Shown in pieces: positions 15,838-25,052 of a stretch of 64,000 bases of DNA. The DNA comes from Bosea vestrisii (lineage in GTDB: Bacteria > Pseudomonadota > Alphaproteobacteria > Rhizobiales > Beijerinckiaceae), in the NCBI RefSeq assembly GCF_030144325.1, contig NZ_CP126307.1:1922001-1986000 (forward strand), read 5' to 3'. A program made the position numbers and the translations under genes. Position 1 is the first letter of the stretch, and each line of letters begins with the position of its first letter. The notes under the pieces are model-generated. The model saw only the letters and a program-made list of their open reading frames with translations. It was not told the origin of the DNA and did no database searches.

Positions 15838-17355
15838 TCAGTTCAGATCGAGGCAGACATATTTGAGGTCGGTGAAGGCCTCGAGGCCGTGGCGCGAGCC
15901 TTCGCGGCCGAGGCCGGACTGCTTCATCCCGCCGAAGGGGATCGGCGCGCCGGTGATCTTGACGCGGTTGATCGCGACCATGCCGTAATCGAGCGCCCTG
16001 GCCATTCGTGCGGCTCGCGCTCCGTCGGGCGTCACGACATAGGCGACGAGGCCGTATTCGGTGTCGTTGGCCTGGGTGACGACCTCGTCCTCGCTGTCGA
16101 AGGGGGCGACGGCGGCAACCGGCGCAAAGGTCTCCTCGCGCATGATCAGAGCCCCGTCCGGCACGTCGGCGAGCACGGTCGGCGCCAGAAAGAGCGGGCC
16201 GGGCATGGCGCGCTCCGGCGTCAGCCGCCTTGCGCCGCGCACCAGCGCATCGACGATCTGGGCTTCGGCCTTGCGCTTGGCGGCGGCGTGCATCAGCGGG
16301 CCGATCTCGACGCCATCCTCCAGCCCGGAGCCGACGCGCAGCGCCGCGGCCTTCTCGGCGAAGGCAGCGCAGAAGCGCTCATAGAGGCCGCGCTGCACAT
16401 AGATCCGGTTGGCGGCTAGGCAGTCCTGGCCGGACGTCGCGAACTTGGCATCGATGGCGATCGCAACGGCGCGATCGAGATCGGCATCATCGAAGACGAT
16501 CAGCGGTGCGTGGCCGCCGAGCTCCATCACCACCCGCTTGACGGTCGCCGCCGCATTGCGGGCGACGATCCGGCCGATCTCGGTCGAGCCGGTGAAACTG
16601 ACGGCCCGCACGCGGGTGTCGGCGCAGTAGGTCTCGGCGATCGGTGCGGCGTCGCCGGTGACGATGTTGAACACACCAGCCGGCAACCCTGCGCGATCGG
16701 CGAGCTCTGCCAGCGCCAGCGCCGAGAGCGGCGTATGCGATGAGGGATGGGCGACGATGGTGCAGCCGGCAGCGAGCGCGGCCGCGGCCTTGCGCGTCAA
16801 CATGGCTGAGGGGAAGTTCCAGGGCGTCAGCAAAGCTGCGACGCCGACCGGCTCGCGCGACAGCGACATCTGCGCGCCCGGCAGATGGCTGGTCACACCC
16901 TCGGCATTCAGGCGCAGCGCCTCCTCAGCGTAATAGGCGATGAAGTCGGCGGCATAGGCGATCTCGCCGCGCGATTCCGCCAGCGGCTTGCCCTGTTCCA
17001 GTGTCATCAGCAAAGCGAGGTCTTCGGCCGCTGCGAGCATCCCGGCATGCCAGCGCCGCAGCAGCGCGGCACGCTCCTGCGGCAGCAGCGCTTTCCACAC
17101 CGGGAAGGCTGCGTGGGCTGCGTCGATCGCCCGCGTCGCTTCGGCTGCGCCGAGCGCTGCGACCTGCGCGACGAGCGCGCCGGTCGCGGGATCGGTCACC
17201 GGGAAGGTCTCGCCGTCGGGAGCGGCGGTCCAGCGTCCGCCGATATAGGACAGCTGCCGGAGCAGGCGGCGATCGGCGAGGCGCAAGAGGCCGGGATGCT
17301 CAGCAAGCTTGGCGATCGCAGCTTCCCGCCTTGCTGTACCCGTCATTGCGTTCAT
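15838..17355 (-). CDS. doeC: NAD(P)-dependent semialdehyde dehydrogenase, probable ectoine-pathway DoeC/Ssd
   Basis: This protein of about 505 residues belongs to the aldehyde dehydrogenase superfamily and is close to succinate semialdehyde dehydrogenase. TPWNFPSAM near 170, VSFTGSTEIG near 250, the general base in VMELGGHAP near 275 and the catalytic Cys in ATSGQDCLAANR near 305 are all visible. ATGs lie at 17361, 17355 and 17346; GGGAGG abuts the first and is six bases from the second, so 17355 is chosen. In the ectoine pathway it would oxidise aspartate semialdehyde to aspartate. Confidence 0.83.
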   Translation of the reverse strand: MNAMTGTARREAAIAKLAEHPGLLRLADRRLLRQLSYIGGRWTAAPDGETFPVTDPATGALVAQVAALGAAEATRAIDAAHAAFPVWKALLPQERAALLRRWHAGMLAAAEDLALLMTLEQGKPLAESRGEIAYAADFIAYYAEEALRLNAEGVTSHLPGAQMSLSREPVGVAALLTPWNFPSAMLTRKAAAALAAGCTIVAHPSSHTPLSALALAELADRAGLPAGVFNIVTGDAAPIAETYCADTRVRAVSFTGSTEIGRIVARNAAATVKRVVMELGGHAPLIVFDDADLDRAVAIAIDAKFATSGQDCLAANRIYVQRGLYERFCAAFAEKAAALRVGSGLEDGVEIGPLMHAAAKRKAEAQIVDALVRGARRLTPERAMPGPLFLAPTVLADVPDGALIMREETFAPVAAVAPFDSEDEVVTQANDTEYGLVAYVVTPDGARAARMARALDYGMVAINRVKITGAPIPFGGMKQSGLGREGSRHGLEAFTDLKYVCLDLN

Positions 17356-17400
17356 GACCATCCTCCCTCGGTTGACGACGAGGCTAGGTCGAAGACTGGC

Positions 17401-17478
17401 GAGACTGTCTTTGAAGTGCCGGCCTTGCGCCGAAACAGTCTCGGAAGTTCGGGGCGCCGCCGATAGAGTGTCGGCGCC
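17401..17478. other. Inverted repeats between ehuA and doeC
   Basis: The 126-bp gap holds two inverted repeats. GAGACTGT (17401-17408) and ACAGTCTC (17435-17442) are perfect 8-bp arms. GGCGCCG (17453-17459) and CGGCGCC (17472-17478) could form a stem close to the ehuA stop. Either could weaken read-through or bind a regulator; there is no T-run to call it a terminator. Confidence 0.35.
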
Positions 17479-17481
17479 GGT

Positions 17482-18279
17482 TCATCCCAGCACCGAGGCC
17501 AGGAACTCACGCGTCCGCGGCTGCTCGGGTGCGCTGAAGATGCGCTCCGGCTCGCCCTGCTCGCAGATGCGACCCTTGTCGAAGAAGCAGACCCGGTCGG
17601 AGACTTCGCGGGCAAAGCGCATCTCGTGGGTGACGAGCAGCATTGTGAGGTCGTGCTCGCTTGCGAGGCCGCGGATGACCGAAAGCACTTCGCCGACGAG
17701 CTGCGGGTCGAGCGCCGAAGTCGGCTCGTCGAAGAGCAGCACGCGCGGACGCATGGCGAGGGCGCGGGCGATGGCGACGCGTTGCTGCTGGCCGCCGGAA
17801 AGCTGCGCCGGATAGTGGTCCTTCTTGTCGGCGAGCCCGACCATGGCGAGCAGGTCGACCGCCCGGCACTCGGCCTCGCCGCGCGGAAGGCCGAGCACGC
17901 GCAGCGGCGCCTCGACGACATTGCGCAGCACGGTCATATGCGGGAACAGGTTGAAGCTCTGGAAGACCATGCCGACATGGCTGCGAATCTGGCGCAGATG
18001 TGCGTCCGAAGCCTTGAACGGTCCGCCGGCATTCGGCTCATGATAGGGCATGCCGGCGAGGGCCAGTCGCCCCTCCTGGAAGGGCTCCAGCGTCATCAGG
18101 ATGCGCAGCACCGTCGATTTCCCCGAGCCCGACGGGCCGATCAGCGTGACCTTCTCGCCGCGGGCGACGCTGAAGTTGAAATCGTCGAGGACCGTCAGCG
18201 CGCCGAAGCGCTTGGTCACGCCGGCGAACTCGATGATCGGCGGCTGTGGGTCAATGGCAACCTTGGGAGTCTCGGTCAT
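17482..18279 (-). CDS. ehuA: Ectoine/hydroxyectoine ABC transporter ATP-binding protein
   Basis: This 265-residue polar-amino-acid-type ATPase has Walker A GPSGSGKST near residue 45, signature LSGGQQQRV near 155 and Walker B VLLFDEPTSALD just after, followed by a His switch in LLVTHEMRFA. The ATG at 18279 (MTETPKVAI) overlaps the EhuD stop by 4 bp. The longer in-frame extension to 18951 is shadow sequence inside ehuD. It energises uptake through EhuC and EhuD. Confidence 0.9.
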   Translation of the reverse strand: MTETPKVAIDPQPPIIEFAGVTKRFGALTVLDDFNFSVARGEKVTLIGPSGSGKSTVLRILMTLEPFQEGRLALAGMPYHEPNAGGPFKASDAHLRQIRSHVGMVFQSFNLFPHMTVLRNVVEAPLRVLGLPRGEAECRAVDLLAMVGLADKKDHYPAQLSGGQQQRVAIARALAMRPRVLLFDEPTSALDPQLVGEVLSVIRGLASEHDLTMLLVTHEMRFAREVSDRVCFFDKGRICEQGEPERIFSAPEQPRTREFLASVLG

Positions 18280-18968
18280 CGCAGCGGGATCCCTGCTTTC
18301 GGCAGCGCCTTCTGCAGCCGGTGCAGGCCAGCCGAGCAGATCAGCGTGAGGAGGAGGAAGATCAGGCCGACCAGCGTCAGCGGCACCAAATATTCGAAGG
18401 TGCGCTCGCCGATCATGTTGGCGAGCCCCATCATCTCGAGCACGGTGACGATGGAGAGCACCGGCGTCTCCTTGATCATGGCGACGAGATAATTGCCCAT
18501 CGCCGGCAGGATGCGCGGCACGATCTGCGGCACGACGATGTCGCGATAGGTCTGCAGCCGGGAAAGATTCAGCGCGGTCGCCGCCTCCCATTGCCCGCGC
18601 GGCACGGCCTCGATCCCGCCGCGATAGACCTCGGAGGTATAGGCCGAATATTGCAGCCCAAGCGCGAGCGCCCCGGTGAGGAAGGCCGGCAGCGTGATGC
18701 CGTATTCCGGCAGCACGTAATAGAGGAAGAACAGCTGTACCAGCAGCGGCGTGTCGCGCAGGAATTCGACGACGATGGCCGTGGTCCACGACACGGCCGT
18801 GAGCCGGCTGCGGCGCAGCAGCGCGAAGACGAGGCCGAGCACCAGCGCGATCGCAAAGCCGGCTGCGGCCGCCTGCAGCGTCACGGTAAGCCCGATCAGG
18901 ATGATCGGCAGGATCGAGGCCGCATAGGTCAGCGGCGTCGTCGTGTCCCATTCGAAGCCGTACATCAT
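18276..18968 (-). CDS. ehuD: Ectoine/hydroxyectoine ABC transporter permease EhuD
   Basis: This permease of about 230 residues is of the HisM/GlnP type, with five or so membrane segments. FLRDTPLLVQLFFLYYVLPE near 85 and RGGIEAVPRGQWEAATALNL near 130 (the EAA loop) are typical. Starts at 18968 or 18965 (MMYGFEWDTTTPL) fit the family better than the frame beginning at 19010. It lies 10 bp downstream of ehuC and overlaps ehuA. Confidence 0.88.
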   Translation of the reverse strand: MMYGFEWDTTTPLTYAASILPIILIGLTVTLQAAAAGFAIALVLGLVFALLRRSRLTAVSWTTAIVVEFLRDTPLLVQLFFLYYVLPEYGITLPAFLTGALALGLQYSAYTSEVYRGGIEAVPRGQWEAATALNLSRLQTYRDIVVPQIVPRILPAMGNYLVAMIKETPVLSIVTVLEMMGLANMIGERTFEYLVPLTLVGLIFLLLTLICSAGLHRLQKALPKAGIPLR

Positions 18969-18978
18969 GCCGTCAGCC

Positions 18979-19644
18979 TCACGAATGCGCCGCGCGCGGG
19001 AAGGCCGCACCGCGCCGGACCCATCGCTCGATCAGGCGCATGACCAGCATCAGCACCAGCGACATCGCGAAATAGCCGACGAGCGTCAGGCTGTAGACGC
19101 CGGCGCTGTCGAGGGTCAGGTTGCGGATCGACTGCGCCCGGAAGGTCAGGTCGGCGATCGAAATCAGCGAGACCAGCGACGAGAGCTTCAGGGTCTCGAT
19201 GGCGAGATTGCCGAAGGCCGGCATCATCTCGACCAGCGCCTGCGGCAGGGTGATACGAACGAGCGTCTGGGCGCGGCCGAAGTTCAGCGCCCGCGCCGCC
19301 TCGTGCTGCTGGACTGAGACCGACTGCAGGGCGCCGCGGACGATCTCGGAGCCATAGGCGCCGACATGCAGCGACAGCACGAGAATGCCGGTGGCGACGG
19401 GCTCGAAGCTGACGCCGACCAGAGGCAGGGCATAGTAGAACCAGAACAGCTGCACGAGCAGCGACGTCCCGCGGAAGAGCTCGGTGTAACAGAGCGCAAC
19501 CGTCGAAAGCACGCGCCCGCCCTCGACGCGGGCAATGCCGGCCACGAAGGCGGCGACCGCGCCGATTGCGATCGCCGACAGCGTGATCGCCGCGGTGACG
19601 AGTGCGCCGCGCGAGAGCGCAGGCAGGTAGGACAGCCACTCCAT
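18979..19644 (-). CDS. ehuC: Ectoine/hydroxyectoine ABC transporter permease EhuC
   Basis: This 221-residue polar-amino-acid permease has the conserved YTELFRGTSLLVQLFWFYYA near 52 and the EAA loop RGALQSVSVQQHEAARALNF near 102. Together with EhuD it would make the heterodimeric channel. It follows ehuB by 84 bp on the same strand. Confidence 0.88.
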   Translation of the reverse strand: MEWLSYLPALSRGALVTAAITLSAIAIGAVAAFVAGIARVEGGRVLSTVALCYTELFRGTSLLVQLFWFYYALPLVGVSFEPVATGILVLSLHVGAYGSEIVRGALQSVSVQQHEAARALNFGRAQTLVRITLPQALVEMMPAFGNLAIETLKLSSLVSLISIADLTFRAQSIRNLTLDSAGVYSLTLVGYFAMSLVLMLVMRLIERWVRRGAAFPRAAHS

Positions 19645-19728
19645 CCAGCAGACTCCCGCAAGAGCGTCGAAACAGGCACAGAGTTCCGCCCGCCACTTGG
19701 GCGAGCGGAACGATATTCGGCTAGCGCG

Positions 19729-20580
19729 CTATTTGCCGGCGCAAAGGTCTTCGACCTTGCGATCCGCCGCTGCCTTGATGCTGGCCTCGGACAGCCCGTA
19801 ATTGCCGAGGATCTTCTTGTACTCGTCGCTCTTGCGGAACTCGACGAGGGCGGCGTTGAAGGCGTCGCGCAGCTCCTTGTCCTCGGGCCGGAAGGCGAAG
19901 CCGCCGAAATTGCGAACCGGCTTGCCGTTGACCACCGGATCGGTGAAGGGCGCGACCTGCTCGACATTGGCCTGGCCCTTGGCGAGCGAGGCGACGGTGA
20001 GCTCGGTCGCTGCATAGGCGTCGGCGCGGCTCTGCACGGTCGCGAGCGCGTCGGCATTGGCGGTGATGAAGATCACCTGGCTGTCCTTGACGCCGACGGC
20101 GCGCAGGAAGTCGATATTGTTGGCGCCGGATACGACCGCGACCTTCAGCGACGGATCCTTGGCGATGTCGGCATAGGTCGTCAGCTTCTTCGGGTTGCCC
20201 TTCTTCACCAGCAGGCCCTCGCCATAGGACGAGTTCGGCTCGGTGAAGGAGACCTGCTTGCAGCGCTCCGGCGAGATGTTCTGCTCGGCGGCGACGAAGT
20301 CGAAGCGCTTGGCCTTTAGGCCGGGGATCAGCGTGCCGAACGGCGTCACCGACCAATTGGCCTCGGCGACGCCGAGCTTCTTCAGCACGGCGTTGGCGAC
20401 GTCGGGACCGATGCCGGCCGAAGTGCCGTCATCCTTCATGTAGGAATAGGGTACCTCATTGGCGGTCGCGACGCGGATGTAGCCCTGGTCCTTGACGTCC
20501 TTGAGCGTGGTGGCACCGGCGGCCGAGAGGCCGATGGCGACAGCGAAAGCGGATATCCCCGCGATCTTCAGAAACGGCAT
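19729..20580 (-). CDS. ehuB: Ectoine/hydroxyectoine-binding periplasmic protein
   Basis: This 283-residue family 3 binding protein has an N-terminal signal peptide (MPFLKIAGISAFAVAIGLSA). Typical features are IRVATANEVPYSYMKDDG, GIGPDVANAVLKKLG and DFVAAEQNISPERC, as in ectoine-binding EhuB. The ATG at 20580 follows GAGGAG by eight bases; a TTG six bases further upstream is less likely. The assignment is supported by the full ehu-eut gene set around it. Confidence 0.88.
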   Translation of the reverse strand: MPFLKIAGISAFAVAIGLSAAGATTLKDVKDQGYIRVATANEVPYSYMKDDGTSAGIGPDVANAVLKKLGVAEANWSVTPFGTLIPGLKAKRFDFVAAEQNISPERCKQVSFTEPNSSYGEGLLVKKGNPKKLTTYADIAKDPSLKVAVVSGANNIDFLRAVGVKDSQVIFITANADALATVQSRADAYAATELTVASLAKGQANVEQVAPFTDPVVNGKPVRNFGGFAFRPEDKELRDAFNAALVEFRKSDEYKKILGNYGLSEASIKAAADRKVEDLCAGK

Positions 20581-20686
20581 GTGCAATTCTCCTCTGGTTG
20601 ATGTTTCTCCGCATGCCGATTGCTTCGGCTTCTCTGGCGTCTTTGCGCCGGCGGATTGGCTTGGACCGGTCGCCCGGCCGAATGGG

Positions 20687-21700
20687 TCAGGGCGCCTCCG
20701 TCAGCACGGCAAGCACCGAAAGGCAGTCGCCCGCCTTGATCAGCCCTGGGACGTGGCGGGCGGCGAGGATGCCGTCCATGGCGGCCCGGTACTCTGCCGG
20801 GGCGAGCCCGGTTTTCCCGACGGGATAAACGCGGGCGATCACCTCGCCGGCGCGCACGGACTCGCCGAGGTCGTGCACGAAGGCGATCAGCCCGTCATCC
20901 CCGGCGAAGCTGAAGCAGTCGGCCGAGGGCATGTCGAGCCAGCGGGTCGGCGTAGTCTCGGGGGTTCCGGCGAGGATGCCGGCATGCCTGAGCAGGTTGG
21001 CGGCGCCGCGGCGGGCGATGCCGATGCTGCGCGCACTCGCGGTTCCCGCGCCGCCCAGCTCGGTGGTGACGAAGACCTTGCCCATCTCCTCGACGGTGGT
21101 GTCGAGCATGCCGACGGCGTCGATCTCGAGCATCTTCATCGAGTAGGGCGCGGAGAAGGCGGCGACCGCCGCGAAGCAGCGTGCTTCCTGCGCCTTGTCC
21201 GGCAATTCATGCGCCGCGGCATAGGGCAGGAAGTCGAGCGTCTTTCCGCCGGAGTGGTAGTCGAGCACGATGTCGGCCAGCGGCACGAGATGGCGCGTGA
21301 CGTAGTCGGCGATCTTCTCGGTGACGCTGCCATCCGGCCGGCCCGGAAAGCTGCGGTTCATATTGCCCTTGTCGATCGGCGAGGTCCGCGTTCCCGCGCG
21401 GAAGGCCGGATAGTTCAGCGCCGGCAGGATGATCACCCGGCCCGAGACCTCAGCCGGGTCGAGTGTGCGCGCCAGCGCGAACAGCGCCGCCGGGCCCTCA
21501 TACTCGTCGCCATGGTTCGCGCCGATCAGGAGGGCGGTCGGCCCCTCCCCGTTTGCGATGACGCAGATCGGGATCATCACCGAGCCCCAGGCGCTGTCGT
21601 CGCGGCTATAAGGCAGGCGCAAATGGCCATGCTGGACGCCCTGCACCGACAGATCGACCGTGGGCGTCACTGGCGAGGGACGAGGCGAGGCGGTCAGCAT
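20687..21700 (-). CDS. eutE: N-acetyl-diaminobutyrate deacetylase EutE/DoeB
   Basis: This 337-residue zinc hydrolase belongs to the succinylglutamate desuccinylase/aspartoacylase family. The zinc motif ANHGDEYEGPAALFALAR lies near residue 60 and the next metal ligand in VLDYHSGGKTLDF near 145. In ectoine breakdown it removes acetyl from N-alpha-acetyl-diaminobutyrate to give diaminobutyrate. It starts 4 bp after the eutD stop. The gene is intact. Confidence 0.9.
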   Translation of the reverse strand: MLTASPRPSPVTPTVDLSVQGVQHGHLRLPYSRDDSAWGSVMIPICVIANGEGPTALLIGANHGDEYEGPAALFALARTLDPAEVSGRVIILPALNYPAFRAGTRTSPIDKGNMNRSFPGRPDGSVTEKIADYVTRHLVPLADIVLDYHSGGKTLDFLPYAAAHELPDKAQEARCFAAVAAFSAPYSMKMLEIDAVGMLDTTVEEMGKVFVTTELGGAGTASARSIGIARRGAANLLRHAGILAGTPETTPTRWLDMPSADCFSFAGDDGLIAFVHDLGESVRAGEVIARVYPVGKTGLAPAEYRAAMDGILAARHVPGLIKAGDCLSVLAVLTEAP

Positions 21701-21704
21701 GCCC

Positions 21705-22883
21705 TCAACCCTTGACGAAGAGCTGGCGCGGCACGTTCGACAGGCATTCGACGCCGCTCTCAGTGATCGCGATGCTCTCGGTGATCTCGAGCCCCATATC
21801 CTCGAGCCAGAGGCCGGTCATGAAGTGGAAGGTCATCCCGGGCTTGAGGTCGGTCCGGTCACCGGGCCGCAGGCTCATGGTGCGCTCGCCCCAATCGGGC
21901 GGATAGGACAGGCCGATCGGATAGCCGGTGCGGTTGTCCTTGATGATGCCGTAGCGCTTCAGCACCGCGAAGAAGGCGTTGGCGATGTCCTCGCAGGTAT
22001 TGCCAGGCTTGGCCGCAGCAAGCCCGGCTTCCATGCCTTCGAGCGTCGCCTTTTCGGCATCGAGGAAGGCCTGCGTCGGCTTGCCTAGGAAGACGGTGCG
22101 CGAGAGCGGGCAGTGGTAGCGTTTGTAGGCGCCGGCGATCTCGAAGAAGGTGCCCTCCCCCGAGCGCATCGGCTTGTCGTCCCAGGTCAGATGCGGGGCA
22201 GAAGCATCGGCGCCCGAAGGCAGCAGCGGCACGATCGCCGGATAATCACCACCGAATTCGGGCGTGCCGCGGATACCGGCATCGTAAATCTCGGCGACGA
22301 GGTCGCATTTGCGCATGCCGGGCTCTACGACCTCGACGATGCGCCGGTGCATCAATTCAACGATGCGGCCGGCCTTGCGCATATAGTCGAGCTCGGCCGT
22401 GCTCTTGACCGCGCGCTGCCAGTTCACCAGCCCGCCGGCATCCTTGAAGCGGGCATTCGGCAGATGCTTTTGCAGCGAGGCGAAGGCCGCTGCCGAGAAA
22501 TAGTAATTGTCCATCTCGACGGCGATCGAGAGCCTCTCCCAGCCGCGCTCGGCGATGATCTGCGCCAGCAGATCCATCGGATGGCGCTCGGTCGACTGAA
22601 CATAGTGGTCGGGATAGCCGATGATGTTGTCATGGCCGAGATAGGCGGTGCGCTTCGCGCCGTTCGCATCCTGCTTGCGGCCATACCAGATCGGCTCGCC
22701 CGTGGGAGGTACCAGCACGCATTGATGGACGTAGAACGACCAGCCGTCATAGCCGGTGAGCCAGTGCATATTTGAGGGATCGGTGACGATCATCAGCTCG
22801 ATGCCGGCCCGCTCCATGGCGGTACGGGTCTTGGCGAGGCGCTCGGCATATTCCTCGCGCGTGAAATTCAGGGTCACAGTCAC
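21705..22883 (-). CDS. eutD: Ectoine hydrolase EutD/DoeA (M24 peptidase fold)
   Basis: This 392-residue creatinase/Xaa-Pro-peptidase-fold protein opens the ectoine ring to N-acetyl-diaminobutyrate. The N-terminal creatinase-like domain has MHWLTGYDGWSFYVHQC near residue 37. The pita-bread domain includes FFEIAGAYKRYHCPLSRTVF near 255 and TFHFMTGLWLEDMG near 350. Its start overlaps the eutC stop by 4 bp. Length and organisation match other DoeA/EutD proteins. Confidence 0.9.
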   Translation of the reverse strand: MTVTLNFTREEYAERLAKTRTAMERAGIELMIVTDPSNMHWLTGYDGWSFYVHQCVLVPPTGEPIWYGRKQDANGAKRTAYLGHDNIIGYPDHYVQSTERHPMDLLAQIIAERGWERLSIAVEMDNYYFSAAAFASLQKHLPNARFKDAGGLVNWQRAVKSTAELDYMRKAGRIVELMHRRIVEVVEPGMRKCDLVAEIYDAGIRGTPEFGGDYPAIVPLLPSGADASAPHLTWDDKPMRSGEGTFFEIAGAYKRYHCPLSRTVFLGKPTQAFLDAEKATLEGMEAGLAAAKPGNTCEDIANAFFAVLKRYGIIKDNRTGYPIGLSYPPDWGERTMSLRPGDRTDLKPGMTFHFMTGLWLEDMGLEITESIAITESGVECLSNVPRQLFVKG

Positions 22884-23894
22884 GCGGCGTCTCCCGCTTC
22901 GGCCTTGGTGTCGATGGTCTGCCCGGCGCCGGCATTGCGAGCGCGCGCGGCGGCGAGATTGGCGATTGCGGTGTCCTGCACACCTGTGCCTGTCAGGTCC
23001 GCCAGTGTGATCTCATCGGCCCGCGTCCGGCCTGGGTGCTCGCCGGCAATGATCTCGCCGAGTTCAGGGAAAACCTGATCGGCTGTGGCGACGCCAGCAC
23101 GGATCGCTGAGGCGAGTTCGCCGAGGCGCTGCGTCTGGCTGAGACGGTCGGCGACATAGGTCACGCGAGCGAAGGCGGCGGGGTCGATCTCGTTCTTGTG
23201 CTCGCTGTCGGAACCCATCGCGGTGACGTGCTGGCCGGGCTCGAGCCAGTCAGCCATCAGGATCGGCTGTTCGGCGGGTGTCGTGGTGACGATGACATCC
23301 GCCCCTCGTACGGCCGCCCGAGGATCGATAATCGCCGTGACGGAAAAACCAAGCTTCCGGGAGAGGTCGCTCGCGACCTTGCCGGCCTTTTTGCGTGTCA
23401 CGCGCCCAGATCCGCGCCTCGCGGATCGGCCGGACCAGCGCCAGCGCTTCGAGCTGAAGCCTTGCCTGCATGCCGGCGCCGAAGATGGTGGCGACCGCCG
23501 CATCCGGCCGGGCGAGGTGGCGCGCCGCGACGGCTCCGGCCGCGGCCGTCCTCACATCGGTGAGGTAGCCATTGTCCAGGAGCAGCGCCTCGACCAGACC
23601 GGTCCTGGCGCTGAACAGGATCATCAGCCCGTTCAGGCTGGGCAGGCCGAGCTTGGGATTGTCGAAGAAGCCGGGACTGACCTTGATGGCGAACCCGTCG
23701 AGGCCCGGCACATAGGCCGTCTTCACGTCGACCTCGCCGCGATGTTCGGGGATGTCGAGCCGCAGGATCGGCGGCATGGCGACAGCCTTGGTCGCGAGCG
23801 CCGCGAAGGCCTCCTCGACACAGGCGATCGCGCTCAGATCGAGCCTGACGACGCGGCGCAGTTCCGCTTCGGTGAGGACGAGCATGCGGCTCAT
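22880..23894 (-). pseudogene. eutC: EutC (ornithine cyclodeaminase-like), frameshifted at a poly-A/T run
   Basis: Two overlapping frames make one cyclodeaminase of about 337 residues. The first (23894 to about 23390) has GEVDVKTAYVPGLDGFAIKV, LLLDNGYLTDVRTAAAGAVA and the Rossmann motif IFGAGMQARLQ. The second continues with KAGKVASDLSRKLGF, VIVTTTPAEQP and MGSDSEHKNEID. Reading the five-T run at 23388-23392 as four T joins them (ARDTQKAGKVASDL). With EutA and EutB, EutC is thought to convert hydroxyectoine to ectoine. It overlaps eutB and eutD by 4 bp each. A sequencing error is at least as likely as true inactivation. Confidence 0.85.
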
Positions 23895-24937
23895 GCGGCG
23901 GCTCCGGAGACGATGCGTCGGTGCACGGCCTCGTCGATATTGCGGCCCGAAACGACAATCGCCGTCGGGCCTTGCGGGCTGACCTTGCCGGCGAGCAGGG
24001 CCGCGATGCCGACCGCTCCAGCGCCCTCGACGATCTCGCCTTCCTCGCGCGCAGCGTGGCGGATGCCTGCGGCGATCTCGGCCTCGCTGAGCAGCACGAC
24101 CTCGTCGATAAGCTCACGGCACAGAGCGAAGGTGACCCGGTTGGCAAGACCGATGCCGCCGCCAAGTGAATCCGCCAGAGTCTCCTCTTCCACCACCTCG
24201 ACGGGGCGGCCGGCCACGATCGCCGCGGCCATGGCGGCGCCGCGCTCCATCGAAATGCCGACGATCCTCGCGAAGGGCCGCAGCGCCTTGACCGCGACGG
24301 CGATCCCGGCCGCAAGCCCGCCGCCCGAGAGCGGGATCAGCACGCAGGCGAGCTCGGGCAGCTCCTCGACCAGTTCGAGGCCGATCGTGCCCTGGCCCGC
24401 GACGACATCAGGATCGTCGAAGGGTGGAATCGGGATGAGCCCTCGCTCCGCAACCAGCCGCTCAACCTCGATTTGTGCATCGTCTTGCGAGCGGCCGAAG
24501 ATGCGAATCTCAGCGCCCAGCGAGCGGATCGCCTCGACCTTGTTCGCCGGGACCAGCGCCGACATGCAGATGGCGGCGGCAAGGCCGAGCTCACGGGCGG
24601 CATAAGCTACCGCGCGGCCATGATTGCCGGTCGACGCGGTCACGAGGCCGCGCCGGCGCTGGTCCTCGCCAAGTGCCAGGACCGCATTCATCGCACCGCG
24701 AAGCTTGAAGGCGCCGATCGGCTGGCGGGTTTCGAATTTGAGATGGACGGGCTGGCCGCACAGGCGGCTCAGGGAGGGCGAGGCGACGAGCGGCGTACGC
24801 TCAACCTTGCCGGTTATGCGCGCTGCAGCCGCTTCGATGTCGGGCAAGCCGACTGACGCCGGCGGCGCGGCCGGTCGGTTTGCCTCGACGATGGCAAGCT
24901 GCGGTTTGATCACCGTCATTCCCCTCTCGCTTGTCAT
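23891..24937 (-). CDS. eutB: EutB, threonine dehydratase-like PLP enzyme of hydroxyectoine use
   Basis: This 348-residue fold-type II PLP enzyme has the PLP lysine in GAFKLRGAMNA near residue 75, TASTGNHGRAVAYAA near 100 and the phosphate-binding LSGGGLAAGIAVA near 205. By context it is EutB of hydroxyectoine degradation rather than a biosynthetic threonine dehydratase. ATGs occur at 24937 and 24919; the first is kept. It is the first gene of the minus-strand eut-ehu run, and a perfect palindrome lies 37-57 bp upstream. Confidence 0.86.
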   Translation of the reverse strand: MTSERGMTVIKPQLAIVEANRPAAPPASVGLPDIEAAAARITGKVERTPLVASPSLSRLCGQPVHLKFETRQPIGAFKLRGAMNAVLALGEDQRRRGLVTASTGNHGRAVAYAARELGLAAAICMSALVPANKVEAIRSLGAEIRIFGRSQDDAQIEVERLVAERGLIPIPPFDDPDVVAGQGTIGLELVEELPELACVLIPLSGGGLAAGIAVAVKALRPFARIVGISMERGAAMAAAIVAGRPVEVVEEETLADSLGGGIGLANRVTFALCRELIDEVVLLSEAEIAAGIRHAAREEGEIVEGAGAVGIAALLAGKVSPQGPTAIVVSGRNIDEAVHRRIVSGAAA

Positions 24938-24973
24938 GCTGCGAGGGGTAGAAATTCATGTCAATTATTATAT

Positions 24974-24994
24974 TGTCATGATCCAATCATGACA
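24974..24994. promoter_or_regulatory. Perfect 21-bp palindrome, candidate EnuR operator
   Basis: TGTCATGAT-CCA-ATCATGACA has 9-bp arms and a 3-bp spacer, in an AT-rich patch between enuR and eutB. CATGTCAAT (24957-24965) and ATTGTCATG (24972-24980) form an overlapping imperfect dyad. A half copy, TCATGACAT, lies at 26536-26544 between enuR and asnC. The position upstream of the first catabolic gene suits an EnuR binding site. Confidence 0.6.
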
Positions 24995-25052
24995 CTGGCC
25001 CGTTGAATGCCACGGCGACGCGGAAAACCGCGCCGGTCCGAAGCCGCTAGAT

